Positions 44,867-56,159 of a stretch of DNA of 64,000 nucleotides are shown one piece after another. Each line of letters begins with the position of its first letter. The stretch's first letter is position 1. The notes under the pieces are model-generated. The model saw nothing but the letters and a program-made list of their open reading frames with translations. It was not told the DNA's origin and did not search any database. This DNA is from Alviniconcha marisindica (taxonomy: Eukaryota; Mollusca; Gastropoda; Provannidae). The stretch spans positions 520,001 through 584,000 of the forward strand of contig JABMCL010000883.1 of NCBI GenBank assembly GCA_018857735.1, read 5' to 3'. The position numbers were made by a program, and so were the translations under genes.

Positions 44867-45424
44867 TTAAAGCAGTAAGTACAAAGCCAAGACAGAACCA
44901 GGTGTCACCTTTCCCCGCATACTGAAGGAATTCCAATAGCTGCCATGAATGCCAAACACCAATCGTCCGAAAAGAAAATCAAAAAAGACGGGGCAAAGCA
45001 AGACGAAAAAGAAGAAAAAAAATGGGGGCGGGGAGCAACTCCAAGAAAAGTGTATTTGGCAGCCCAAAAGAACATCTTGAGCTGTCAGTGAAAACGTAAG
45101 ATTGCAGTCAGCCAATCGCAATCCACGAAGCAATTCTCCGCGAGCTGTCCTCGAAAGGCAATGAAGCATGGAGACAAACGGGTGGTGCCCAGTCAAGCGT
45201 GAAGCCCAACTCTTTTTCTTCTCGTCGCAGCCAATACATCTCCGGGTCGGCCGTTCATCACCGCCATTTCCAAACATGTCTTCCTTCCGCCCGACCCGCG
45301 CTGGCAGTGCAGGGGAGACCATTCTGGGATATTCCGGTAAGAAGCGACGCAACTCTGACCCCTGCTGGCAGTGTCCATTTGGAGCGCAGAGACCTGAAGC
45401 GAGGATGAAGTCAACAAACTTCAC
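44867..45424 (-). other. 185-codon minus-strand open frame, probably not a gene
   Basis: The longest frame outside arrays. It includes a poly-Phe stretch made by an A-rich plus-strand tract (45,005-45,030), and no domain is recognised. It overlaps, antisense, the better-supported plus exon at 45,231-45,336. Its length is modest for random GC-balanced sequence, so I give it little weight. Confidence 0.12.
45231..45336 (+). CDS. Candidate single exon with strong splice sites
   Basis: A pyrimidine-rich acceptor (CTTTTTCTTCTCGTCGCAG) and donor TTCCG|GTAAG bound 106 bp. All three plus frames are open across it, so the reading frame is undetermined; one reads QYISGSAVHHRHFQTCLPSA. No partner exon is recognised within the flanking unique sequence, and the next array begins about 160 bp downstream. 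It could be an isolated exon of a gene extending outside, or a decoy. Confidence 0.25.
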
Positions 45425-45494
45425 GGCGGCATCTTTGTGTCGACTGCTGCATTGGACTGGTTCACGTTTTGATTGCCATGTTGCTTGCCAGACT

Positions 45495-46456
45495 GTCTGG
45501 TGAACAGTGGATGGTTGTGATTAATACTGTCTGGTGACGAGTGGATGGTTGTGTTTAATACTGTCTGGTGACGAGTGGATTGTGTTTAATACTGTCTGGT
45601 GACCAGTGGATGGTTGTGATTAATACTGTCTGGTGACGAGTGGATGGTTGTGTTTAATACTGTCTGGTGACGAGTGGATTGTGTTTAATACTGTCTGGTG
45701 ACCAGTGGATGGTTGTGATTAATACTGTCTGGTGACCAGTGGATGGTTGTGTTTAATACTGTCTGGTGACGAGTGGATGGTTGTGATTAATACTGTCTGG
45801 TGACCAGTGGATGGTTGTGTTTAATACTGTCTGGTGACCAGTGGATGGTTGTGTTTAAAACTGTCTGGTGACCAGTGGATGGTTGTGTTTAATACTGTCT
45901 GGTGACCAGTGGATGGTTGTGTTTAATACTGTCTGGTGACCAGTGGATGGTTGTGTTTAATACTGTCTGGTGACCAGTGGATGGTTGTGTTTAATACTGT
46001 CTGGTGACGAGTGGATGGTTGTGTTTAATACTGTCTGGTGACGAGTGGATGGTTGTGTTTAATACTGTCTGGTGACCAGTGGATGGTTGTGTTTAATACT
46101 GTCTAGTGACCAGTGGATGGTTGTGTTTAATACTGTCTAGTGACCAGTGGATGGTTGTGTTTAATACTGTCTGCAGCTGACCAGTGGATGGTTGTGTTTA
46201 ATACTGTCTGGTGACGAGTGGATGGTTGTGTTTAATACTGTCTGGTGACCAGTGGATGGTTGTGTTTAATACTGTCTGGTGGCCAGTGGATGGTTGTGTT
46301 TAATACTGTCTGGTGACCAGTGGATGGTTGTGTTTAATACTGTCTGGTGGCCAGTGGATGGCTGTGTTTAATACTGTCTGCAGCTGACCAGTGGATGGCT
46401 GTGTTTAATACTGTCTGGTGGCCAGTGGATGGTTGTGTTTAACACTGTCTGCAACT
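45495..46456. repeat. 34-bp minisatellite (about 28 copies)
   Basis: The unit contains ACTGTCTGGTGACCAGTGGA followed by TGGTTGTGTTTAAT. GACGAG and GGCCAG variants are scattered. Three units carry a GCAGCTGACC or GCAACTGA insertion. The following 230 bp (46,457-46,689) are unique. Confidence 0.96.
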
Positions 46457-46689
46457 GAAGAGTACGGTCATTATCACTTTATTACATGTACTATGCACAC
46501 ATGCAAAAACTCACAGTTGCTGCTTTATGTACAGTGCAAGCATGTGGCATCTGCCGTTTATTTTTGTATGCATTTATTTATTCTGTACACTGCACGGGTA
46601 GCAGCACGCAGGTCCTGCTGTGTGCACAAAGTACTGATGTGAGCCCGTGCGACGGGATGAACAAGGGCGCACTGAAGGCAGAGCCAGCG

Positions 46690-47775
46690 GGACTGTGTCA
46701 CCCATTGCCGTGTTCATAGAGCCAGCTGGACTGTGTCACCCCGTGCCGTTTTCATAGAGCCAGCGGGGCTGTGTCATCCCATTGCCGTGTTCATGGCGCG
46801 GGACTGTGTCACCCATTCGTGTTCATGGCGCGGGACTGTCACCCCATGCCGTGTTCATAGAGCCAGTGGGACTATGTCACCCCGTGTCGTGTTCATAGGG
46901 CCAGCGGGATTGTGTCACCCCATGCCGTGTTCATGGAGCGGGAATGTGTCGCCCCATGCCGTGTTCATGGCGCGGGACTGTTACCCCATGCCATGCTCAT
47001 GGCGCGGGACTGTGTCACCCCATGCCGTGTTCATGGCGCGGGACTTTGTCACCCCATGCCGTGTTCATGGCGCGGGACTGTGTCACCCCATGCCGTGTTC
47101 ATGGCGCGGGTCTGTGTCACCCCATGCCGTGTTCATAGAGCCAGCGGGACTGTGTCACCCCATGCCGTGTTCATAGGGCCAGCGGGATTGTGTCACCCCA
47201 TGCCGTGTTCATGGCGCGGGTCTGTGTCACCCCATGCCGTGTTCATAGAGCCAGCGGGACTGTGTCACCCCGTGTCGTGTTCATAGGGCCAGCGGGATTG
47301 TGTCACCCCATGCCGTGTTCATGGAGCGGGACTGTGTCACCCCATGCCGTGTTCATGGCGCGGATCTGTGTCACCCCATGCCGTGTTCACGGCGCGGGAT
47401 TGTGTCACCCCATGCCGTGTTCATGGCGCGGGACTGTGTCACCCCGTGTCGTGTTCATAGGGCCAGCAGAACTGTGTCACCCCGTGTCGTGTTCATGGAG
47501 CGGGACTGTGTCACCCCATGCCGTGTTCATGGCGCGGGACTGTGTCACCCCATACCGTGTTCATGGCGCGGGTCAGTGTCACCCCGTGTCGTGTTCATAG
47601 GCCCAGCAGGACTGTGTCACCCCGTGTCGTGTTCATGGAGCGGGACTGTGTCACCCCATGCCGTGTTCATGGCGCGGGTCTGTGTCAGCCCATGCCGTGT
47701 TCATGGAACGGGACTGTGTCACCCCATGCCGTGTTCACGGAGCGGAATTGTGTCACCCCGTGTCATGTGGCTCTG
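46690..47775. repeat. 34/38-bp minisatellite (about 30 copies)
   Basis: The short unit contains GTGTTCATGGCGCGGGACTG followed by TGTCACCCCATGCC. A 38-bp form has CATAGAGCCAGCGGGAC, and the two are interspersed. Read-through Cys/His/Pro frames are artefacts. Confidence 0.95.
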
Positions 47776-47861
47776 TACCCTCATCTCGACACCTGAACAC
47801 CAAGATCCGCCATGTCTCCCTTGCTTCACAGTCTGGGTATGCACACACACAGGCCCGCCGC

Positions 47862-48200
47862 CACTAACCTGATACACCACTAACTTGACACACCACTAAC
47901 ATGGAACACCATTAAGGTGACACACCACTAACATGGAACACCATTAACGTGACACACCACTAACATGGAACACCATTAACGTGACACACCACTAACCTGA
48001 CACACCACTAACCTGACACCCTACTAACCTGATACACCAAGCAATCACCTGACACACCACTAACCTGACACACCACTGACCTGATACACCACTAATCTGA
48101 AACACCACTAACCTGAAACACCAATGACCTGAAATACCAGAGACCTGAAAAACGACTAAACTGAAGGAAAAAACACTAGCCTCAAACGCCACTAACGGTC
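47862..48200. repeat. 16-bp minisatellite (about 21 copies)
   Basis: The unit is CACCACTAACCTGACA, with an early 32-bp alternation (CACCATTAACGTGACA with CACCACTAACATGGAA). Confidence 0.92.
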
Positions 48201-48431
48201 CTAAAGCCGACCTTGGACAGTTGCAGAAAGTCGATGACCCTAACGGTACGGCTCTAAGCGGGCGCTGCAGCCAGCAAAGTTGTCATTAGCAGGACGGAGA
48301 AGTGTATTTGCCCCAACGTTTCCAATAAGCCATCGGCTTCTGAAATAAGTGACTGTTAGCTTACCATTAATATTTACCGTTCAGAATATTAGCCTTATTT
48401 CTCTGACATTACGACTAAAGAAGAACCGGGT

Positions 48432-48935
48432 ATGGAGGTTCAGTCTGGTTTTATTAAAACCTTAAGGCCGTCGGGTTTGGATCTTTCATCGGGTTTATTC
48501 AGACATTACGCCTGTGGGGTATGACAGTTTAATGAGGCATTAATCAGACCTGAGGCCATCTGGTATGAAGCCTTAATCCGGCTTTCTTCAGACCTTGAGG
48601 CCTTTGGATATAAAGGTTTAATCTGGCATTATTCAGACTTTGAGGCCTTTGGATATAAAGATTTCATCTGGCATTATTGAGACCTTAAGGCCTTTGGCTA
48701 TAGAGGTTTAATCTGTCAGATATGAAAGTTTAATCTGGCATTATCCCAGCCTAATGCCTTTTGGTGATGAGGATCTGATCGGGCCCTATTATGACCTCAT
48801 CGCATTCTGATTATAAAGGTTTAATCCTGCATTATTCAAACATTAAAGCCTTTGGATATAAAGGTTTAATCGGTATTTATTTAGGCCTTTTGTGTTTAAA
48901 GGTTTAATCAGGCGTTACGTTATATACAGCATTAT
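48432..48935. repeat. Degenerate ~45-bp array
   Basis: Diverged copies containing GGCCTTTGGATATAAAGGTT and TAATCTGGCATTATTCAGAC. Spacing varies and many copies are partial. The spacer before it (48,201-48,431) is unique. Confidence 0.8.
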
Positions 48936-49275
48936 TCTAATGTCGGGACACGTAGCTTACGCCTGAGGTTATTCAGACTTGAAACCCTTTCCGTAAGCGT
49001 GCTTGCTCTGGCGCTTTTGACATTGTAGGGCCAGTGTGTAGCGAGGTGCAATCTGGCGTTCTTCAGCGAACAAAGCGCTGTAAGTAAGAGCTCTCGGGCT
49101 GTAGTTTTAATTTGGCCCCATTCACTGTCGGTGACGTGCTGCTTAACGACCGGCGTCCCCGGGGGGTCCACGAGTGGCCATCGATCAGCCTGAAGACCCG
49201 GCAGAGGGCGCTTCAACACCCCGCCTCGTGCGCTCTTGCCCCCCTCTCCCGCCAGGCGGCGCCTCTTCCCTCGCT
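48936..49275. other. Unique spacer, no gene recognised
   Basis: Ordinary to GC-rich sequence. A minus frame of about 110 codons continues into the next array and has no motif. Confidence 0.45.
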
Positions 49276-50244
49276 GACCTAGCGTATGACGGAGTGTACC
49301 CACCCCACCCCGCACTGACCTAGCGTATGACGGAGTGTACCCACCCCACCCCACACTGACCTAGCGTATGACGGAGTGTACCCACCCCACCCTACACTGA
49401 CCTAGCGTATGACGGAGTGTACCCACCCCACCCCACACTGACCTAGCGTATGACGGAGTGTACCCACCCCACCCCACACTGACCTAGCGTATGACGGAGT
49501 GTACCCACCCCACCCCACACTGACCTAGCGTATGACGGAGTGTACCCACCCCACCCCACACTGACCTAGCGTATGACGGAGTGTACCCACCCCACCCCCA
49601 CACTGACCTAGCGTATGACGGAGTGTACCCACCCCACCCCACACTGACCTAGCGTATGACGGAGTGTACCCACCCCACCCTACACTGACCTAGCGTATGA
49701 CGGAGTGTACCCACCCCACCCTACACTGACCTAGCGTATGACGTAGTGTACCCACCCCACCCTACACTGACCTAGCGTATGACGGAGTGTACCCACTCCA
49801 CACTGACCTAGCGTATGACGGAGTGTACCCTCCCCACCCTACACTGACCTAGCGTATGTTGGAATGTACCCCTCACCCCACCCCACACTGACCTAGCGTA
49901 TGTCGGAGTGTACCCACTCCACACTGACCTAGCGTATGACGGAGTGTACCCTCCCTACCCCACACTTACCTAGCATATGACGGAGTGTACCCCACCCCAC
50001 TCCACACTGACCTAGCGTATGACGGAGTGTACCCACTCCACACTGACCTAGTGTATGACGGAGTGTACCCACCCCACCCCACACTGACCTAGCATATGTG
50101 GATGTACCCCCACCCCCACCCCACACTAACCTAGCATATGACGGAGTGTACCCACTCCACACTGACCTAGCGTATGACGGAGTGTACCCTCCCTACCCCA
50201 TACTGACCAACGTATGACGGAGTGTGTGCCATACCGCACGCTGA
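49276..50244. repeat. 41-bp minisatellite (about 23 copies)
   Basis: The unit contains TGACCTAGCGTATGACGGAG followed by TGTACCCACCCCACCCCACAC. Right-hand units drop the CACCCCAC block or use CTCCCTACC, and are more diverged towards the LINE edge at about 50,245, where a unit-like sequence merges with LINE sequence. Confidence 0.95.
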
Positions 50245-50948
50245 CCAATGAACAGGTAAAACAGACTGACTATAAAACCATTCTTCATTACATGCAATGT
50301 GACCACCATTTCTAAACACTTGTCCAAATTAACAACCAATCCTAGGCGATTTGCCGTTTCATAGAGAATATTCAACTGGTTTTGCAACCCACATACTGAG
50401 TCAAACACACACAAAAATGTCATCTGCAAACAGGAGTATAAAAATCTCAATGACGTCTGGTATAAGCTGTATTCCGTGCCTACCCCGCTGGACAATTTCT
50501 CTGTCTAGCTCGTTAATAAACAGGGAAAACAAAAGCGGACTACACACTTCGCCCTGATTCAGGCCGCTCGGGCACATGAAAGATTCCGTCAGGCCACCAC
50601 CTGCCCGCACTTTAGCTTTAACTGCATTGTACACACTAGTGACTGCACGAAACATTTTACCATTCACACCCCTCTTTCTCCAGATTCTCCATACATTTTT
50701 TTCTTACAACCCCGTCGAATGCCTTTCTGAAGTCAACAAAAGCAACAAAGAGTGTTCTATGATAGGATAGCTGTTTTTGAATAATTGCAACTATAGTGAA
50801 TAAATGATTAATAGTATCTCATTCTCTTCAATCCATTTGTTCAATCTGTTGTTAAGAAGGTGGCTACAGAGTTTGCTACAAATATTCAGCAGAAATATGC
50901 TTCTGTAAAATTGAAAAGTTCCAATGGGATGGAAAAAATCTACATGTA
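50245..50948 (-). mobile_element. LINE reverse transcriptase, palm region (3' half)
   Basis: On the minus strand, in order: FYRSIFLLNICSKLCSHLLN (about 50,920-50,850), RTLFVAFVDFRKAFD (motif A, about 50,760-50,715), VYNAVKAKVRAGGGLTESF, GLNQGEVCSPLLFSLFINEL (motif B), ILLFADD (motif C, about 50,430), VCGLQNQLNILYETANRLGL, and VFRNGGHIACNEEWFY to about 50,265. About 20 residues before motif A are missing, and frameshifts and stops occur. It belongs to an L1/I/Nimb-like group rather than the CR1/L2 type seen elsewhere; clade assignment is tentative. Confidence 0.9.
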
Positions 50949-51771
50949 TGGAGCAGATAGCATTACCTGATGTTCTTAACCTTATCCGGGAATCAACAGA
51001 TGTAACTGATGTTGATATAAATGAGTCATTACTGAAGTTTCTAGAAGTTATGTAAAAAGCTGGATCGTGCATGAAAAAGATCATCACCACTGGTAAAGGA
51101 AAAGCACAGGCATGGTTTGATGCTGAGTGCAGGGTGACTAGGAAAGAATTGCGCCATCATTTAAGGAAACACCATAAAGGCATACCGATTACGAAAGACT
51201 GCAGTACAACCAGAAGAGAAGAGAATACACAGAACTGCTACGGGTGAAAAAGGAAGTGTACCGTAAAAATGTCCTGGACTCATTACACTGAGCGGGTTCA
51301 CTCAGCAGAAATCTGGGGCAAGCTTAAGTCATATATAGGGAAAAGGTCGGAAACTACTACAATCACAAAAGAAGAGTGGTTTGATCATTTTTCCAAAGTA
51401 TTTAACCCAAAATTAACAACCAACAGTGCAAGTGATACATTTTGTGAGGGTGGTATTGATGAGGATTGTGAGTCAGCCACTGCAGAAGAAGAGTTTGATG
51501 TTTCTTATGACGTATATTTTGCAAGTGATACATTTTGTGAGGGTGATATTTATGGGGATTGTGAGTCAGTCAGTGCAGAAGAAGAGTTTCATGTTTCTGA
51601 GGACGTATATTCTGAGTCATTGGAGGGTGACGTCACTGAGGCTGAAGTTTATACAGCAATGAGAGCATTAAAGAATTGAAAAGCAGCTGGACCCGATGGA
51701 ATTATCGGTGAATTTTTCAAACATTGTGCCACTTTTGTTGTGCCATTTTTAGTAAAATTCTTTAAGAGAGG
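50949..51771 (+). mobile_element. LINE endonuclease-RT linker (5' part), inverted
   Basis: The plus-strand frames read MEQIALPDVLNLIRES (from 50,949), KAQAWFDAECRVTRKELRHH, ERVHSAEIWGKLKSYIG, EEWFDHFSKVFNPKL, then KAAGPDGIIGEFFKHC (about 51,682-51,730) and VVPFLVKFF. This is the region just N-terminal to the palm of the same LINE type. Stops interrupt it (for example TGA replacing Gly before KAAGPDG). It lies head to head with the minus-strand half, and its 3' end would continue into that half in an intact element. Confidence 0.88.
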
Positions 51772-51948
51772 GGGAGAGACAGACAGACAGACAGAGACAG
51801 AGAGACAAAGAGAGACAGACAGAGAGAGACAGAGAGACAGGGACACAGAGAGACAGAGACGGACAGAGAAACAAAGACGGAGAGAGAGACAGACAGAGAC
51901 ATACAGAGAGACAGAGGGAGAGAGGGAGAGAGAGAGGGGGGGGATTTA
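51772..51948. repeat. Purine-rich (GACA)n/(GA)n tract
   Basis: GAGACAGACAGACAG-type low-complexity repeat beginning exactly at the end of the LINE similarity and ending in a G run. Confidence 0.93.
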
Positions 51949-52239
51949 TTGGCTGCTCGGGGGTTTGACGAGGGAGGCGGGGGCTTGGTGTGAATCAGGG
52001 CAATCAATTGACGTTTCCAAGGGTCGATCCACCTAAAACTAATGGCGCCATTGGAATAGAAATGTTTCGGCAGCAGATTGGGCCAGTCGACTAGGGGCCA
52101 TAGAGTCAACAACGTTTGTCTGAAGACAGTAAAAAAGAGAGATTTTCTTCACAGTGGGTGGGGGGGGGGGGGGGGGGGGGAAGGAGAGTGGGGGGAGGGG
52201 GTCGGAAGTGGTGAACTATCACGACAGTAGTGACGTTTC
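51949..52239. other. Spacer with a long G-run
   Basis: Unique sequence, then G homopolymer at about 52,157-52,181 and further G-rich sequence. No gene. Confidence 0.6.
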
Positions 52240-52460
52240 CAGGACAGCTGTGCAACTGTTAGGAAAATGACCACGTTTCAATACAATAGTGATATGTTAC
52301 AATAGTGGTGATCTACAGATAGTTGTGAGATGTCAGGACAGTGGTGGTATGTTACAACAGTGGTGATCTGCATGTGGCTGTGGGATTTCAGGACAGTGGT
52401 GATATGTTACAATAGTGGTGATCTGGCAGATGTGTGTGGGATGTCAGGACAGTGGTGAAA
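52240..52460. repeat. ~55-bp minisatellite (about 4 copies)
   Basis: Imperfect copies containing GTGATATGTTACAATAGTGG and TGATCT, then GGGATGTCAGGACAGTG. Confidence 0.88.
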
Positions 52461-52639
52461 CGTCACAGGGGTAGTAATAATATACACAGATTCAGTGCCC
52501 CCCAAAAGAGGGAGGGGTCTTATCGGAATATTTTAGTTCTACGACCCCAAACAGGGGATGGGTCTGACTGCAAAACTTTGGTTCACTGACCCAAGCATAG
52601 ACGAAGAAAAAAAAATATCGATCCCCCCTGCCTCACCTC

Positions 52640-52921
52640 TCCATCCCGGCCCCCTCACCCCCACCCCCCACCCCCATCCCGGGCTCCACACCCCACCCCC
52701 CATCCCGGGCTCCACCCCCCACCCCCATCCCGGGCTCCACACCCCACCCCTCATCCCGGGCTCCACACCCCACCCCCCATCCCGGGCTCCACCCCCCACC
52801 CCCATCCCGGGCTCCACACCCCACCCCCATCCCGGGCTCCACCCCCACCCCCATCCCGGCTCCACACCCCACCCCCATCCCGGGATCCACCCCCCACCCC
52901 CATCCCCAGCTCCACACCCCG
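52640..52921. repeat. ~25-bp C-rich minisatellite (about 11 copies)
   Basis: The unit contains CCCCATCCCGGGCTCCACAC, with a CCCGGG palindrome in each, and alternates CACACCCCAC with CACCCCCCAC. The minus strand is G-rich. Confidence 0.94.
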
Positions 52922-53317
52922 ATCGATCCTGCCTATAATCTGGAGCCCAAAGATTCCTCTTATGCCCGTGAATCTGTGTAAGAGTGTAGCGTTACTGTGG
53001 TGTATTCGCCATAGCCAGAGTTCAGAAAAAGGTTTCGTTATGTCTACAATGTACCTTTTAACACAGTTTAGCCACTACTGCTAGGTATGATGTTGGCTCA
53101 TACCAATATTATTTTTCATATTCCAATACAAGTACTAAAGACCGCTGTCCTTGATGTCATCTTCACAGACAGATTCATAATTATAGCATTGTTCAGTCTC
53201 CATTTCGAGTTTACCTAAAGGGTTCTCTGTGACACTATTTCTAGGGGCCAGTGGCACAAGCTACATGCTGGGGTCGACACGAAACAAAGGAGACCTGTGA
53301 ATGACTGATTGAGGAAA
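52922..53317. other. Unique spacer, no gene recognised
   Basis: About 400 bases of ordinary AT-balanced sequence with no array, no motif and no long frame. Confidence 0.55.
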
Positions 53318-54480
53318 GGTAAGATGGGTATATGAAAGGACGAATAGCTTGGATGGATGGAAGGAAAGATGGGTGTATGAAAGGACGAATAGCTTGGATG
53401 GATGGAAGGTAAGATGGGTGTATGGAAGGACGAATAGCTTGGATGGATGGAAGGTAAGATGGGTGTATGGAAGGACGAATAGCTTGGATGGATGGAAGGT
53501 AAGATGGGTGTATGGAAGAACGAACAGCTTGGATGGATGGAAGGTAAGATGGGTGTATGGAAGGACGAATAGCTTGGATGGATGGAAGGTAAGATGGGTG
53601 TATGGAAGGACGAATAGCTTGGATGGATGGAAGGTAAGATGGTGTGTGGAAGGACGAATAGCTTGGATGGATGGAAGGTAAGATGGGTGTATGGAAGGAC
53701 GAATAGCTTGGATGGATGGAAGGTAAGATGGGTGTATGGAAGGACGAATAGCTTGGATGGATGGATGGAAGGAAAGATGGGTGTATGGAAGGACGAATAG
53801 CTTGGATGGATGGAAGGAAAGATGGGTGTATGGAAGGACGAATAGCTTGGATGGATGGAAGGAAAGATGGGTGTATGGAAGGACGAATAGCTTGGATGGA
53901 TGGAAGGAAAGATGGGTGTATGGAAGGACGAATAGCTTGGATGGAAGGAAAGATGGGTGTATGGAAGGACGAATAGCTTGGATGGATGGAAGGTAAGATG
54001 GGTGTATGGAAGGACGAATAGCTTGGATGGATGGAAGGAAAGATGGGTGTATGGAAGGACGAATAGCTTGGATGGATGGAAGGAAAGATGGGTGGATGGA
54101 AGGAAAGATGGGTGGATGGAAGGATGAATGGGTGGAAGGATGGAAGGAAAGATGGGTGGATGGGAGGAAGGATGGGTGGACGGATGGAAGGAAGGATGGG
54201 TGGATGGGAGGAAGGATGGGTGGACGGCAGGAAGGGTGGGTGGATGGAAGGAAGGATGGGTGGATGGAAGAAGGGATGGGTGGATGGGAAAAAAAGGATG
54301 GGTGTGTCGAAGGAAGGCTGGGTGGATGGAGAGAAGGATAGGTGGATGGGGGGAAAAATGATGCGTTTGCGGAAGGAAGGATAGGTGGATGGATGGAAGG
54401 AAGGGTGGGTGGGCAGCAGGAAGATCGGGCGGACGGAAGGAATGATTGAGTGGATGGAAAGAAGGATGGGTATATGAATA
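53318..54480. repeat. 45-bp minisatellite grading into GGAT-rich repeat
   Basis: About 17 copies containing GGAAGGACGAATAGCTTGGA followed by TGGATGGAAGGTAAGATGGG (53,318-54,090). The left half has GGTAAGATGG and the central units GGAAAGATGG. The AATAGC part is then lost, and a GGATGGGTGGATGGAAGGA-type pattern runs to 54,480. Frames of about 435 codons on the minus strand are His/Pro/Ser artefacts of the 15-codon period. Confidence 0.95.
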
Positions 54481-55019
54481 AATGATGGCAGACAGATAAA
54501 GAGCATTGAAATCGGCCAAACGTGTTGCAGTTTTATATCATGCCACCTGATTAAAGACACGACATATTGCAGCTCCGAGGCAGGCAGCAGGGTGAGTGTT
54601 GATAAGACAGGCCAAGAGCGTGGAGGACTGAACCCTGCTCACTCTCTCTTGTCCATGACTTTATTAAGGACCGTGCAGGGGGAGAAAGAAGGCGAGAGGA
54701 AATGCAATCATATTGACTTTGGCTTCAGGCGCCACCTCCTGTGAGCTTTTTGGGCGGCCATTTTCCCCTCGGTTGCCGAGCGACGTGAGCACGTGATAAT
54801 GACGAGTTGAACAAAGGACCGCCGTTGGACTTCCGCCTGGCTGGCCTGGCTGAGCGGGAAGGCAGCGCGTCACGACGGAACCGAAATGAAGACACCGTCT
54901 TCTGAGCCATCAACACGGCAAGATTTATCCGGGCAAGTTACTCCACTTAATGAGCAAAAAGATGCCCGTGCAGAGTATAAAAACGGACATGAAGAAACAA
55001 AAAGTTGGAGCGAGATACA
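54481..55019. other. Unique CpG-rich region, possible 5' gene end
   Basis: It contains the promoter-like segment at 54,745-54,800 and a hydrophilic plus frame from ATG 54,886 (MKTPSSEPSTRQDLSGQ) that runs about 45 codons before entering a G-rich array. Nothing identifies the product, and no donor site is clear. Confidence 0.3.
54745..54800 (+). promoter_or_regulatory. CpG-rich promoter-like motif cluster
   Basis: GGCGGCCATTTTCC (YY1-like), GGTTGCCGAGCGAC (X-box-like half site) and GAGCACGTGATAA (E-box) occur within about 55 bases. This motif mix is typical of TATA-less CpG promoters, but evidence stops at motif resemblance. Confidence 0.2.
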
Positions 55020-55345
55020 GGGGGAAGGGGAGGTGGGGGGGGGGAAGGGGGAGGTGTGGGGCATGAGGGTTGGGGCAGGGGAGGAGCGGGGGGGGGAGAA
55101 GGGGGGAAGGGAGGAGTGGGGTGGAGGAGGGGGTGTGGGGGGGCAGGGGAGGAGTGGGGGTGGAGAAGGGGGGCAGGGAGGAGTGGGGGGGGAGAAGGGG
55201 GGAAGGGAGGAGTGGGGGTGGAGGAGGGGGGCAGGGGAGGAGTGGGGGTGGAGAAGGGGGGCAGGGGAGGAGTGGGGATGAAGTGGGGGGGGGGGGGGGG
55301 CAGAAGGAGAGGGAAGAGTGGGGGAGGGGCGGAGGGAGCGGGTCA
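55020..55345. repeat. G-rich ~29-bp array
   Basis: Units contain GGGAGGAGTGGGGGTGGAGA followed by a run of G and GGCAGG. Boundaries are blurred by G-run variation. G-quadruplex-prone. Confidence 0.9.
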
Positions 55346-55768
55346 GGGAAGGAAGTGAAGAGTGTGGAATGAATGGAGGAGCCAGGGTGAAATTATGTGG
55401 AAACGGAAGATGACCTGAAAGCAGTTAGTGTGCTGAGGGAGGCCGGTACTGACAGCGGAGCCAGGGGCTGTTCGCGCATGCCCAGAGAATGCCGCCCGGG
55501 ACTCGTGTCGTAACTCACTCACAGTAAACAACCCCACTCTCAACAGACAACAACCGAGAAAACGGAGACAGAGAGGAAAAGGAAAAACATTAAAAGAAAT
55601 GCATAAACGAACAAACAAAGAAGATTTATTAACTCGACGAGACCCAGCCACAGTTGTAAGACGGAGAGAAAACACCGAGAGACTGCTACATCATCCGTAC
55701 ACCGTAGAGGGACCCGTTTCACACTCACCCCCCATCCGCACTCCTCACCCCCACCCACTAACACCAGC
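55346..55768. other. Unique spacer with NRF-1-like site
   Basis: TTCGCGCATGCCCAGAG near 55,470-55,486 resembles an NRF-1 element in a CpG-containing stretch. Otherwise A-rich sequence with no gene recognised. Confidence 0.4.
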
Positions 55769-56130
55769 ATACACACACACACACACACACCACACACACA
55801 CCCAACACACACACACACACACACACCCGTTCTCCGCTGATCCTTGACCTCCCACCCCCACATACAACCACTGGCTTTCCCCGCCCCCCCACCATCCCAC
55901 ACACACACAACACCACAGCTTTCACCCCACCCTCACCTCCACACACACACATACACCACACACACACACACACACACACACCACACACCACACACACAAC
56001 ACACCACACCACACACACACACACACACACAAACACACAACACAAAACACCACACACACACACACACACAACACACACACACACACCACACACACACACC
56101 ACACACACACAACACACACACACACACTAT
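55769..56130. repeat. Interrupted (CA)n region
   Basis: CA repeats with many CACC and AACAC interruptions, split by a C-rich non-repeat block (about 55,826-55,940). Confidence 0.95.
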
Positions 56131-56159
56131 TGGCTTTCACCTCCACCCTGTACTCCAGA

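Noticed and set aside
44867..45424. 185-codon minus-strand protein
   Set aside because: No motif, contains a poly-Phe run made by a simple A-rich tract, and conflicts with a plus-strand exon candidate. Kept only as a very weak feature.
53215..54560. Two minus-strand frames of about 435 codons with HPS-rich repeats
   Set aside because: They follow a 45-bp array (15 codons), are open in more than one frame, and have no signal peptide or unique terminal domain.
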